From an uncultured Fibrobacter sp. (lineage in GTDB: Bacteria; Fibrobacterota; Fibrobacteria; Fibrobacterales; Fibrobacteraceae), in contig NZ_ONDD01000002.1 of NCBI RefSeq assembly GCF_900316465.1, positions 1-64,000 on the forward strand: DNA of 64,000 bases, given 5' to 3'. The position numbers were made by a program, and so were the translations under genes. Numbering within the stretch: the first letter of the stretch is position 1; every line of letters starts with the position of its first letter. The notes beneath the pieces are model-generated. The model ran no database searches. It was not told the DNA's origin and saw only the letters and a list, made by a program, of their open reading frames with translations. This document shows, in pieces, positions 50,468 to 58,590 of the stretch.

Positions 50468-52078
50468 TTACTTAATAGCTCCCCAGCTTTGAGTAATGAT
50501 ATCTTTATCGATGTTGCTTACTTTCTCCACTTCTCCAATCTTAGTGGGCAAAATGTATACACGCTTGCCCTTTTCTGCCTTCTTGTCTACAGCCATGGCA
50601 TCCCATGCGGCTTCCGTATCGATATCGTATTTCTTCGGGAATCCGAGGTCGTCCAAGAGTTTGTTCTGACGAGCTTCTTCTTCGGCGCTGATTTTACCGA
50701 GGAGGACTGCCGCGCGGGCGGCCACGCGCATGCCAAGCGAAACGGCAATGCCGTGCGTGAACATGTTATAGTGCGTCAGGTTTTCGATAGCATGCCCGAA
50801 GGTATGCCCGTAATTCAAAATAGCACGGAGTCCCGCTTCCTTTTCGTCGATGCCGACGACTTCGGCCTTAATGGCACAGCTGCGGTAAATCAAGTGCTTG
50901 AGTACGTCGAGATCGTGAGCCTTGATACGCTCGACATTCTGTTCCATATAACGGAAGAATTCTTCGTCGTAAATCACGCCGTACTTCACGATTTCGGCAA
51001 GGCCTGCCAGGTATTCCGTTTCGGGCAAGGTGCTGAGCACGGCGAGGTCGCAGACTACAGCCTTGGGCTGGTAGAATGCGCCAATCATGTTCTTGCCTTC
51101 GGGGTGGTTCACGGCAACCTTTCCGCCCACAGAACTGTCGACCATGCTCAAAAGCGTTGTCGGGAACTGGATAAACGGAATGCCGCGCTGGTAGGTGGCT
51201 GCACCAAAGCCAGCCATGTCGCCGACCACGCCACCGCTAAACTGCAACAAGCAGCTCTTGCGGGTGTAACCGCGGTGGAGCATGAAGCTGAACAGCTGGT
51301 TCAGGTTGTGCAAAGTCTTGTTCTTTTCGCCGGCCTGGAATTTGAAAATCGGGCAACGTCCGGCCTGGCCTCTCAGTTCGCCGAGCATCTGGCTCTGCAC
51401 TTTGGCAATGTTCGTGTCTGTGCAGACCAAGAATTCGTGGCTCGGCGTGAGTTTAAGACTTTCAAGCAATACGCCTGCTTCGGGAATGATGTTCTTGCCG
51501 ATAAAGATGGGGTAGCGTCCGCCGCTGCTCGGACAAACGTCCAACGCATGGCTGTTCCAGAAGTTCAGGATGTACAGGATGCGTTCAATCACGTGGTCTT
51601 CGGTGTATTCGTCAGAACTTTCCACGCTGAAGTCGGCGTTTGCGTAATTCTTTTCGCGTTCCTTGAGCATCACCTTGATTTTTTCGAGGCGTTCTTCGTC
51701 GCTCAAGTTGGCAAGTAACGGGCGCGTGTTCTTGCGGCCAATGCGTTCCGAAAGTACTTCGGGTTTTGCCCACAGGCGAATAATGGTGCCGTTTTCGCGG
51801 ATGACTTTGAGGTTATCCGGCTGCGTAAGAGCACCACCGCCCAGCGAAATAATGTGCGGCGTTTCTTTCTTTGCAAATTCGGCAACGACTTCGCGTTCCA
51901 TTTCGCGGAACTTGGCTTCGCCTTCTTGTTCGAAAATTTCGCTGATGGTCTTGCCTGCGCGTTCAACGATAACGGCGTCGGTATCCACATAGGGGCGGTT
52001 TAACCGTTCTGCCAGGGCGCGTCCGGTGCGGGATTTTCCGCTTGCCATGAATCCGGTGAAAAAGATGTGCTTGTTCAT
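50468..52078 (-). CDS. aroKB: Fused shikimate kinase and 3-dehydroquinate synthase
   Basis: The 536-residue bifunctional protein joins AroK (about residues 1-170; Walker A GFMASGKS, then VDTDAVI and SLGGGAL) to AroB (about 180-536; GEKNKTLHNLNQLFSFML, GGVVGDMAGFGAATYQRGI, PTTLLSMVDSSVGGK, and the metal-binding AILNYGHTFGHAIE). It would catalyse two separate steps of the chorismate pathway. It lies one base after aroE's stop and in the same operon. The linker around residues 165-185 is short. Confidence 0.95.
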   Translation of the reverse strand: MNKHIFFTGFMASGKSRTGRALAERLNRPYVDTDAVIVERAGKTISEIFEQEGEAKFREMEREVVAEFAKKETPHIISLGGGALTQPDNLKVIRENGTIIRLWAKPEVLSERIGRKNTRPLLANLSDEERLEKIKVMLKEREKNYANADFSVESSDEYTEDHVIERILYILNFWNSHALDVCPSSGGRYPIFIGKNIIPEAGVLLESLKLTPSHEFLVCTDTNIAKVQSQMLGELRGQAGRCPIFKFQAGEKNKTLHNLNQLFSFMLHRGYTRKSCLLQFSGGVVGDMAGFGAATYQRGIPFIQFPTTLLSMVDSSVGGKVAVNHPEGKNMIGAFYQPKAVVCDLAVLSTLPETEYLAGLAEIVKYGVIYDEEFFRYMEQNVERIKAHDLDVLKHLIYRSCAIKAEVVGIDEKEAGLRAILNYGHTFGHAIENLTHYNMFTHGIAVSLGMRVAARAAVLLGKISAEEEARQNKLLDDLGFPKKYDIDTEAAWDAMAVDKKAEKGKRVYILPTKIGEVEKVSNIDKDIITQSWGAIK

Positions 52079-52079
52079 G

Positions 52080-52967
52080 TTAGCCCTGCATTCCTTTACG
52101 CATAATCTTTGCGAGTTCGTCGTTCGTCTTGTTTTTAGTTTCTTCGGGGAACCATTTTCTAAAACTTTCGATTCCCTGGTGCACCAGCATGCCTTCGCCG
52201 GTCACCACCTTGCAGCCTTTTGCCTGGGCTGTCTTTAACAGCTTGGTCATGGGCGGTGTATAGACAATGTCCATCACGGCTTGGCCTTGGTGCAAGGTTT
52301 CTTCGGTAAGGGGAGACTGGTCTTCGTTTGGGGTCATGCCCACGGAGGTCGCGTTGATGATGATTTCGATGCTCTTGGATACGGCCAGGAATTCATCGAA
52401 CGTGGCGACATGGACCTGGGGTGCCTTGCCGTTAAAGAACTGATTCAGGCTGTCGGCGAGAGCCTCTCCTTTTTCGCGGTTGCGGCACACAATGGTGAGC
52501 TGGTTCTGCATTTCGGCAAGCGTGTAGGCGATTGCCTTGGCGGCACCGCCGTTTCCGAGCAGGGCAACCTTCTTGTTCGAAGGCTCTACACCCGATTCCT
52601 GTAGGTTGCGAATGCATCCATAGGGGTCGGTTGTGGTGCCACATAAAGTGCCCCCGACAATGCCGTCTTTCCAGTACAGCGTATTGACGCTGCCGGTAAA
52701 CTTCGAAATGTCTGACAGTTCGTCTACAAGGTCCATGACCGGGGTCTTGTACGGAAGAGTGACATTTGCCCCGCGGAACTTCATGGCCCTAAAACCCTTG
52801 ATGGCATCGGCCAAATTTTCGGGCTCCGGGGCGTAGGGTAAATAGGCCGCATTTATGCCTAATGCTTCAAAAAGGGCATTATGCATCAAAGGCGACTTGC
52901 TATGACCAACAGGATGACCGAAAATGCAAAGAGACTCGGTCTTTCCATTCAATTTTAACTGGCTCAA
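52080..52967 (-). CDS. aroE: Shikimate dehydrogenase
   Basis: The 295-residue NADPH enzyme reduces dehydroshikimate to shikimate. GHPVGHSKSPLMHNALF (residues 17-33) and GANVTLPYKTPVM (with catalytic Lys) mark the substrate domain; LLGNGGAAKAIAYTLAEM (about 137-154) is the nucleotide site; ATSVGM and GEGMLVHQG close the pattern. The TTG start has AGAGG upstream. The aroE-aroKB order places both enzymes in one transcript. Confidence 0.95.
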   Translation of the reverse strand: MSQLKLNGKTESLCIFGHPVGHSKSPLMHNALFEALGINAAYLPYAPEPENLADAIKGFRAMKFRGANVTLPYKTPVMDLVDELSDISKFTGSVNTLYWKDGIVGGTLCGTTTDPYGCIRNLQESGVEPSNKKVALLGNGGAAKAIAYTLAEMQNQLTIVCRNREKGEALADSLNQFFNGKAPQVHVATFDEFLAVSKSIEIIINATSVGMTPNEDQSPLTEETLHQGQAVMDIVYTPPMTKLLKTAQAKGCKVVTGEGMLVHQGIESFRKWFPEETKNKTNDELAKIMRKGMQG

Positions 52968-53027
52968 AAAAACCTCTTTTTTTACAATATAAAGATATAT
53001 AAAATTTGGAGAAGAAATGGATTGTTC

Positions 53028-53059
53028 TTGACATAGTGTTTTTTATTTTTGCTTATATT
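53028..53059 (+). promoter_or_regulatory. Promoter of the FISUMP lipoprotein gene
   Basis: TTGACA is followed after 20 bases by TATATT in AT-rich DNA, about 50 bases upstream of the start. The spacing is long for sigma-70, so a TAnnTTT-type reading (TATATTTAG) is also possible. Confidence 0.45.
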
Positions 53060-53108
53060 TAGTTAAGAAAAGTTAACGGGCTGTATCTTTTACGGAGGGG
53101 TCATTAAA

Positions 53109-54428
53109 ATGAAATTTTTCAGCCAAAACAGGAATGGAAATGTCCTTGCGAATTTGCTGAAAGTAAGCGTTGCAACAGCTGTGTGCGTATTCTTTGCCGC
53201 CTGCGGTGATGATTCTAGTAGCAGTGGTCCGTCGGATCCTGATGATGAAGTAGAAGAAAACGTAGAAAAGCCGGAAACAACGTCTTCGTCGAGCGTTAAG
53301 CCCGATGGAAAAAGTTCTAGCAGTGAAAGTAACAAGGCTGGCAACTCTAGCAGCGGCAAAAGCGAGCCGAACAGTTCCGGTAGTGTCAAGTCCGATAACA
53401 AAAGCTCCAGTAGCGGCAATGGCAAGGCAAATAGTTCCAGCAGCGAAGAAAAAACACCCGAGAGTTCCAGCTCAAATTCGAATGAAGAACCCGATACTGT
53501 CAAGGATCCCGTTATAGAGATTGATTCGATACCGCCTGTAATTGTTTTTGACAATTTAGTCTGGATGGCCGAAGACCTGACACATAATGGATCAGCTGAT
53601 TTCACTTTGCATGAATCTTCTTATGCCTGCCCTGCAGGTTGGCGATTGCCTACGGAAAACGAATTGATGAATATTGCGCATCGGTCAGGGGAATTAGGCG
53701 ATTTGTTCGGAACAGGAACAGAGCTCAGATACTTTACGACAGGTATCGGTGGAAATGGCGTAGCTCTAACCTGTAGCGAAAATCGGGCTAGCTGCATTCT
53801 CCGTGAACTTATTCAAGATGAATTGGACAGCCGTATTCGCTGTGTCAATGACAATGTTGCCATAACGGCTTCTGAATGTGAGTGCACCGCTTCGGAACCG
53901 GCAGATAATTCCGTCACCTGGAGCGTCACTGGTTGCAAGGAAGGTGTCAATGAAATTTCCGGCTACACTTGGGACTTCGGTTCCAACTCTGCAAACGTAA
54001 CAGTTTCCGGAGCTAAGGCCACAATGACATTTAATTCGGTTGCTGCAGTGACTCCGCAAGTCAAAGTCAATAGCAAAATGAAGGTGGGTGACGAGTTCGT
54101 TAAGATTCCGCAAAGGGTGACCTGTCCGATGGTTCGCGCCGGATTCTCCGAGTCTGCAATTGTATTCAAACACGGGGCAAGTGAAAGCCTAAGTCTTTCC
54201 GCAGGAACATCTTATACAGCTAGGCTGGATGGCGAATGCAATCAGTACGCACCCCCAGAGATTACCTGTGAATCATCTTCTAGTGAACCTAATTCTGTTA
54301 CAATTGATGGCCAAACCTATTCAGGCACGGGTTATGTTATTTCGAAATTGCTAGACCGAAGCATCTGCGAGAACGAATTTACAATCTCGGTATCTGAAGA
54401 TATGGACTGCTACATGCGTTTCCAGTAA
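53109..54428 (+). CDS. FISUMP-domain lipoprotein with poly-Ser linker
   Basis: The 439-residue protein has a lipoprotein signal (residues 1-33, lipobox FFAAC) and a long flexible linker (about 38-135) of SSS blocks, NSSSG and ESSSS repeats with Asp, Glu and Lys. The FISUMP domain (about 150-260) has VWMAEDLTHN, YACPAGWRLPT and SRIRCVNDN. The rest (about 265-439) includes an Ig-like stretch with SVTWSVTGCKEG. Exported FISUMP proteins have unknown biochemical function. A good AGGGG-like ribosome site (GGAGGGG) precedes the ATG. Confidence 0.9.
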   Translation: MKFFSQNRNGNVLANLLKVSVATAVCVFFAACGDDSSSSGPSDPDDEVEENVEKPETTSSSSVKPDGKSSSSESNKAGNSSSGKSEPNSSGSVKSDNKSSSSGNGKANSSSSEEKTPESSSSNSNEEPDTVKDPVIEIDSIPPVIVFDNLVWMAEDLTHNGSADFTLHESSYACPAGWRLPTENELMNIAHRSGELGDLFGTGTELRYFTTGIGGNGVALTCSENRASCILRELIQDELDSRIRCVNDNVAITASECECTASEPADNSVTWSVTGCKEGVNEISGYTWDFGSNSANVTVSGAKATMTFNSVAAVTPQVKVNSKMKVGDEFVKIPQRVTCPMVRAGFSESAIVFKHGASESLSLSAGTSYTARLDGECNQYAPPEITCESSSSEPNSVTIDGQTYSGTGYVISKLLDRSICENEFTISVSEDMDCYMRFQ

Positions 54429-54462
54429 AAACTGGCACCTTGGCACGAGCCTAAATATTTAC

Positions 54463-54470
54463 TAAATTTG
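54463..54470 (+). promoter_or_regulatory. TAnnTTTG promoter abutting the XPB helicase gene
   Basis: TAAATTTG ends six bases before the ATG at 54477, with TTG 20 bases upstream (54440-54442) as the -33 element. No ribosome site intervenes, so the mRNA is probably leaderless. Confidence 0.55.
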
Positions 54471-54476
54471 GCGCCT

Positions 54477-56255
54477 ATGAATCCGAATGGCGCCATTATT
54501 GTTCAGAGTAATATGGAAATCATGGTGGAGGTCGATCTCCCCACTTATGAAGCGGCTCGCGATGCAATCGCCCCGTTTACCGAATTGGTCAAAAGCCCAG
54601 AACACCTGCACACATACAAAATTAGTCCCCTGAGCCTGTGGAATGCGGCTTCGACGGGACTCCGTGCACCGGAAGTGCTGGAACGCCTCGAAGGTCAGAG
54701 CCGATTTCCGATTCCTGAATCCGTGGTGACTGAAATCCAGGATTACATGGACCGCTACGGATTGCTCCGCCTTAAAAAGGATGGCGACAAGCTGATTGTT
54801 GAGTCCGACGACAAGTACATGTTCACCGAAATTTGCCACCTCAAGGAGGTGGAACCGTACATTGTCCAGTTTATCGACGACTTGCACGCCGAAGTGGATC
54901 CGGAACGCCGCGGTCACTTGAAGATGGCTCTTACCAATGCCGGGTTCCCGGTTGAAGACTTGGCCGGTTATACCGTGGGTGACCCGCTGCCGATTCACCT
55001 GCGCGAAACGACGGTGGGAGGCAAGCCTTTTGCCCTCCGCGACTACCAGAAAGAAGCTGCCCAAGTGTTCTACGCCAGTGGTTCTGAAAAGGGCGGCTCG
55101 GGCGTGATCGTGCTACCTTGCGGTTCGGGTAAGACCGTGATAGGCCTTGCCACCATGGCTTTGGTACAAACTAAGACTTTGATTTTGACGCCGAACATTT
55201 CGGCTAGCCGTCAGTGGATTCGCGAAATTTGCGACAAGACGGACTTGACGCTTGACCAGGTGAAGGAATATTCCGGCGAAGTCAAGGAAATCGGCCCCGT
55301 GACGGTGGCTACTTACCAGATTTTGACTCAGCGCAAGCGCGCCAAGAAGGCCGAAAACGAAAAGACCGATTCGGATCTTGACGATTTGACCGAAGAAGAA
55401 GTCAAAAAGGAACTCGCCAACTTCCCGCTGTTCAGCCAGGAAAAGTGGGGCCTGATGATTTACGACGAAGTGCACTTGTTGCCGGCTCCGGTGTTCCGCC
55501 TGAGTACCGAAATGCAGGCCACTCGCCGCCTGGGCCTTACTGCAACGCTGGTGCGTGAAGACCACAAGGAAACCGAAGTATTCAGCCTTATTGGCCCCAA
55601 GAAGTACGACATCCCGTGGCGTATTCTGGAAGCTCAGGGATGGATTGCAACCGCCGACTGTAACGAAATCCGTATCCCGATGGATGCGGAACTCAAGATG
55701 AAGTATGCGCTTGCTCCGGTGCGCGAAAAGATTACGCTCGCTTCCACCAACCCTGAAAAGACGGATGTTGTGGAACGCTTGCTCAAGTACTTTGACAAGC
55801 CCGATGACCGCGTGCTGATTATTGGCCAGTACATCGACCAGCTCGAAGCTCTTTCCGAAGATTTGCAGATTCCGCTGATTACGGGTAAGACTCCGAACAA
55901 GGACCGCGAAAAGCTTTATGCCGCCTTCCGTAACGGTAGCCAGAAGAATCTGATGGTCTCCAAGGTGGGTAACTTCGCGATTGACTTGCCGGACGCTAAC
56001 GTGTTGATTCAGATTTCAGGTACCTTTGGTAGCCGACAGGAAGAAGCCCAGCGCCTCGGTCGCGTGCTTCGCCCCAAGAGCGACGGTGGCGCAGCCCACT
56101 TCTACAGTATCGTGACGCAGGATTCCAAGGAACAGGAATTCGCCATGAACCGCCAGCTGTTCCTTACGGAACAGGGCTACGCTTACAAGATTATCAAGCG
56201 CGGCGACTGGGATATTCTGGCTCGAACTCCTGAAGAGTTAGCAGCAAGAAAGTAA
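54477..56255 (+). CDS. XPB/Rad25-type DNA repair helicase
   Basis: The 592-residue superfamily 2 helicase has an N-terminal XPB-type region (about 1-180), then LRDYQKEAA, Walker A LPCGSGKTVIGL (about 213-224), DEVHLLPAP (about 330-338), GLTATLVREDHKE (about 354-366), and motif VI QEEAQRLGRVLRPKSDGG (about 521-538). XPB unwinds or translocates on DNA in nucleotide excision repair in archaea and eukaryotes; bacterial versions occur and some work with a nuclease (Bax1). No partner is adjacent. ATG at 54477 chosen over a TTG three codons before. Confidence 0.92.
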   Translation: MNPNGAIIVQSNMEIMVEVDLPTYEAARDAIAPFTELVKSPEHLHTYKISPLSLWNAASTGLRAPEVLERLEGQSRFPIPESVVTEIQDYMDRYGLLRLKKDGDKLIVESDDKYMFTEICHLKEVEPYIVQFIDDLHAEVDPERRGHLKMALTNAGFPVEDLAGYTVGDPLPIHLRETTVGGKPFALRDYQKEAAQVFYASGSEKGGSGVIVLPCGSGKTVIGLATMALVQTKTLILTPNISASRQWIREICDKTDLTLDQVKEYSGEVKEIGPVTVATYQILTQRKRAKKAENEKTDSDLDDLTEEEVKKELANFPLFSQEKWGLMIYDEVHLLPAPVFRLSTEMQATRRLGLTATLVREDHKETEVFSLIGPKKYDIPWRILEAQGWIATADCNEIRIPMDAELKMKYALAPVREKITLASTNPEKTDVVERLLKYFDKPDDRVLIIGQYIDQLEALSEDLQIPLITGKTPNKDREKLYAAFRNGSQKNLMVSKVGNFAIDLPDANVLIQISGTFGSRQEEAQRLGRVLRPKSDGGAAHFYSIVTQDSKEQEFAMNRQLFLTEQGYAYKIIKRGDWDILARTPEELAARK

Positions 56256-56279
56256 ATTCGTTTCTAACTTCGGCTAGAG

Positions 56280-56307
56280 AAATCTCGTGAAAAACGGGAT
56301 TTTTTTG
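56280..56307 (+). terminator. Terminator of the XPB helicase gene
   Basis: AAATCTCGT and ACGGGATTT pair with a G-T pair, followed by TTTTTTT. Confidence 0.8.
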
Positions 56308-56327
56308 TTTTCAGTATAAAATAGTCC

Positions 56328-56355
56328 TTGACTTTGTTAAATCGTTGGCTACATT
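56328..56355 (+). promoter_or_regulatory. Promoter of the Ser-rich lipoprotein gene
   Basis: TTGACT and TACATT are 16 bases apart, 34 bases upstream of the start. TACATTTG also fits the TAnnTTTG pattern. Confidence 0.5.
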
Positions 56356-56389
56356 TGTGGTGGTGTAATCAATTTACTAAGGGATGATT

Positions 56390-57631
56390 ATGAGGAATCA
56401 ATTGGTCAGTCGCTGTTTTGTGGCAATGAGTCTTGTCGCTGCGTTTATGTTTTTTGGATGTTCTGACGATTCTTCTCCTGTTGTGACGGATGATGAGACT
56501 GGTGCCTTGTCGTCTTCGGATGATTCTGTGGTTGAATCTAGCAGTTCTTCTAAGAAAGTTTCAAGCAGTTCTGCTGAGGAAAAGTCGTCTAGTTCTTCGA
56601 AGAAAACGAAAAAATCGTCCAGTAGCACAGTAGAGGATGATGAAATGGATTCTAGTAGTTCTCTTGAAAAATCCAGTAGCAGTGAATTGGTAATTGTTGT
56701 TCCTGATCAGAGCGACTTTACTATCACGGCCTCGGAGCTTGACTCTAGAGTGGCTGGCGATGAAGTTCGCTTCAAGGGAAAATTCATGTTGAATCTTCTC
56801 GGCGATTCTACCGTCGTGGATTCTTCCCTCAATATCTATTTCACCAGTATTAGCTATATGGTTGGTGACGTCAACAGCATGGCTATAGCTAACGTGGCAG
56901 TCAACTCTAACACAATCCTTTTCCCGACGCAGAATTCCATTGACCTGAATTCAATGAATTCTGCCTATGTGTCCGTTAACATGCTGGATCCGGGATTCAC
57001 CGAATGCGGTACGTACAGCCTTATTATTACTGTGACGGCTACTTCCGGCGACATGGTTTTTCAGAGAACCGAAATCATTCCGTTCGAACGCGATGCAGCC
57101 GAATACTGCCGCACCGAAGACACGACTTCTCAGCAGCCCGTGAAGGCAGAAATTCCCATGACTTCTTGTCAGGTGGAACTTTCTACGAACGTGAATCCGG
57201 GGGTTGACCTAGCTTACTGCGTCGCAGTGCCTGCCGCAGGTGCTGCAACGGCAGACATAATCTTCGAAAAGGCTGGTGATGTGACGAATCCGGAACTTTC
57301 TGCGAAAAGTGGCTCGGGTCTCTTGTTCTCCCCAATTACCAATGGAGATCTTCCGCCGTACACTGATGACTACGAAGTGGATATTTGGCCGGAAGACATG
57401 AACGCAGATCGTTCTCCAGCAACCGCCTACGTGAGCGACTTCAAGTTCAAGACTATCGATGCCGAACGACTGACGAATATGATTCAGAACTTCAACCAGA
57501 TCTATGTTGCCAAGACCCCAACCTACAATGCTGAAACTGGTGAAGGCTTCTACGCCTTCGCAATTACCGATGCAACCGAAGGCATTGATGGCGATTACAC
57601 CTTTAAGGTCAAGATATACAAAGTTCCTTAA
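56390..57631 (+). CDS. Ser-rich lipoprotein of unknown function
   Basis: The 413-residue protein has a lipoprotein signal (residues 1-23, MFFGC) and a linker of SSSS and KKSSSS blocks (about 45-100). The remainder is beta-rich (LVIVVPDQSDFTITASELDS and onward) with several Cys and without a recognisable FISUMP core. The ATG at 56390 is preferred to 56384 because AAGGG is then six bases upstream. It ends 8 bases before a bidirectional terminator shared with tRNA-Thr. Surface protein, role unknown. Confidence 0.75.
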   Translation: MRNQLVSRCFVAMSLVAAFMFFGCSDDSSPVVTDDETGALSSSDDSVVESSSSSKKVSSSSAEEKSSSSSKKTKKSSSSTVEDDEMDSSSSLEKSSSSELVIVVPDQSDFTITASELDSRVAGDEVRFKGKFMLNLLGDSTVVDSSLNIYFTSISYMVGDVNSMAIANVAVNSNTILFPTQNSIDLNSMNSAYVSVNMLDPGFTECGTYSLIITVTATSGDMVFQRTEIIPFERDAAEYCRTEDTTSQQPVKAEIPMTSCQVELSTNVNPGVDLAYCVAVPAAGAATADIIFEKAGDVTNPELSAKSGSGLLFSPITNGDLPPYTDDYEVDIWPEDMNADRSPATAYVSDFKFKTIDAERLTNMIQNFNQIYVAKTPTYNAETGEGFYAFAITDATEGIDGDYTFKVKIYKVP

Positions 57632-57638
57632 AAATTGA

Positions 57639-57667
57639 AAAATCCCGCTCATCGAGCGGGATTTTTT
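57639..57667. terminator. Bidirectional terminator, lipoprotein and tRNA-Thr
   Basis: AAATCCCGCTC and GAGCGGGATTT pair around ATC, with A-runs and T-runs on both sides. It serves the plus-strand lipoprotein and the minus-strand tRNA. Confidence 0.9.
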
Positions 57668-57669
57668 CG

Positions 57670-57742
57670 AGCCACCCAGCAGATTTGAACTGCCGACCTG
57701 CTGATTACGAATCAGCTGCTCTACCAGCTGAGCTAGAGTGGC
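57670..57742 (-). tRNA. tRNA-Thr (CGT)
   Basis: The 73-base cloverleaf has acceptor GCCACTC / GGGTGGC, D arm GCTC / GAGC, anticodon stem CTGAT / ATCAG with loop TCGTAA-type TTCGTAA (anticodon CGT, codon ACG) and T arm CGGCA GTTCAAAT TGCTG-type. CCA is not encoded. Confidence 0.94.
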
Positions 57743-57848
57743 ATGGTAGGCCAAAATTAGCAAAACGGCCCTGTTTTGTCAAGGTGTGCTGACAAGACAT
57801 AATTTTTTTTCTATGATTGGAGCACGAAATTTAACATGGACGTTTAAT

Positions 57849-58532
57849 ATGGCAAACGAATCGAATACCAACAATTCTGAAATTAAGGAATTTTTTGTCG
57901 CACACGGCTCCAAGGTCATTGCTGCTATCGTAGTTGTGATGGTCATTGTGGTGGGCGTGGTGCAGTTCCGTGATTATCGTAAGGCTGCTGCTGCCGAACA
58001 GGCCGAGCTCCTTGGTCCGGGCATGACGCTCCTTTATGCAGATCAGAAGGACTCTGCCTTCGTGGAATTCGAATCCAAAATCAATTCCGGCAAACTTTCC
58101 GGTGTGGCTCTGGCTAAGGCTGCTCTCTATGCAGGCAACATCAAGTACCAGGCTGGCGACTTTGACGCCGCTGCCGTGTTCTTCCAGAAGAGCCTCGACA
58201 ATGCCGGTTCTGTTGCTCTGGTCCGCTCGGCTGCCATGCACGGTCTTGCCTCTGTGAAGATTGAAAAGGCTGACTACTCTGCCGCTGCCGGTCTGTTGGA
58301 AAAGTACATCTCTGAATTTGCCAAGCGCACTGGTGACCAGGAAGATCGCTTCCAGAAGGACGAACCGGTGGACGAGGTCCCGATGGTTGCAGATGCCATG
58401 TGGAAGCTCACTCTCGTTTACGACCAGCTCGGCGCAGCCGACAAGGCCAAGCAGACTGCTGAACGCATCCTGACGGTCTATGGTGACAACCAGGCTGTCG
58501 CTGACAAGGCAAAGAAGTTCTTAGCTCAGTAA
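57849..58532 (+). CDS. Membrane-anchored TPR protein (YfgM-like)
   Basis: The 227-residue protein has a short cytosolic N-terminus, one helix at about 23-44 (VIAAIVVVMVIVVGVVQF) and a periplasmic TPR-like region (about 55-225) with repeated ALYAGNIKYQAGDFDAAAVF and KIEKADYSAAAGLLEKYI units. This matches the YfgM/ancillary SecYEG translocon group. The ATG at 57849 is preceded by a weak ribosome site; a longer frame from 57786 lacks conservation. It is a single gene with a terminator at 58561. Function inferred by architecture only. Confidence 0.75.
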   Translation: MANESNTNNSEIKEFFVAHGSKVIAAIVVVMVIVVGVVQFRDYRKAAAAEQAELLGPGMTLLYADQKDSAFVEFESKINSGKLSGVALAKAALYAGNIKYQAGDFDAAAVFFQKSLDNAGSVALVRSAAMHGLASVKIEKADYSAAAGLLEKYISEFAKRTGDQEDRFQKDEPVDEVPMVADAMWKLTLVYDQLGAADKAKQTAERILTVYGDNQAVADKAKKFLAQ

Positions 58533-58560
58533 TATCTGACTGCGTCATTAAGACTTTAAG

Positions 58561-58590
58561 AAAGGCGGCTCGTTTGAGTCGCCTTTCTTT
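58561..58590. terminator. Bidirectional terminator, TPR gene and rhomboid gene
   Basis: AAAGGCG and CGCCTTT pair across a 12-base loop, followed by CTTT. It lies between convergent genes. Confidence 0.75.

Noticed and set aside
53281..53500. Apparent short repeats that might suggest a CRISPR array
   Set aside because: They are AGC/TCT serine codons of the linker inside the FISUMP gene, without constant spacers. No array is present in the window.
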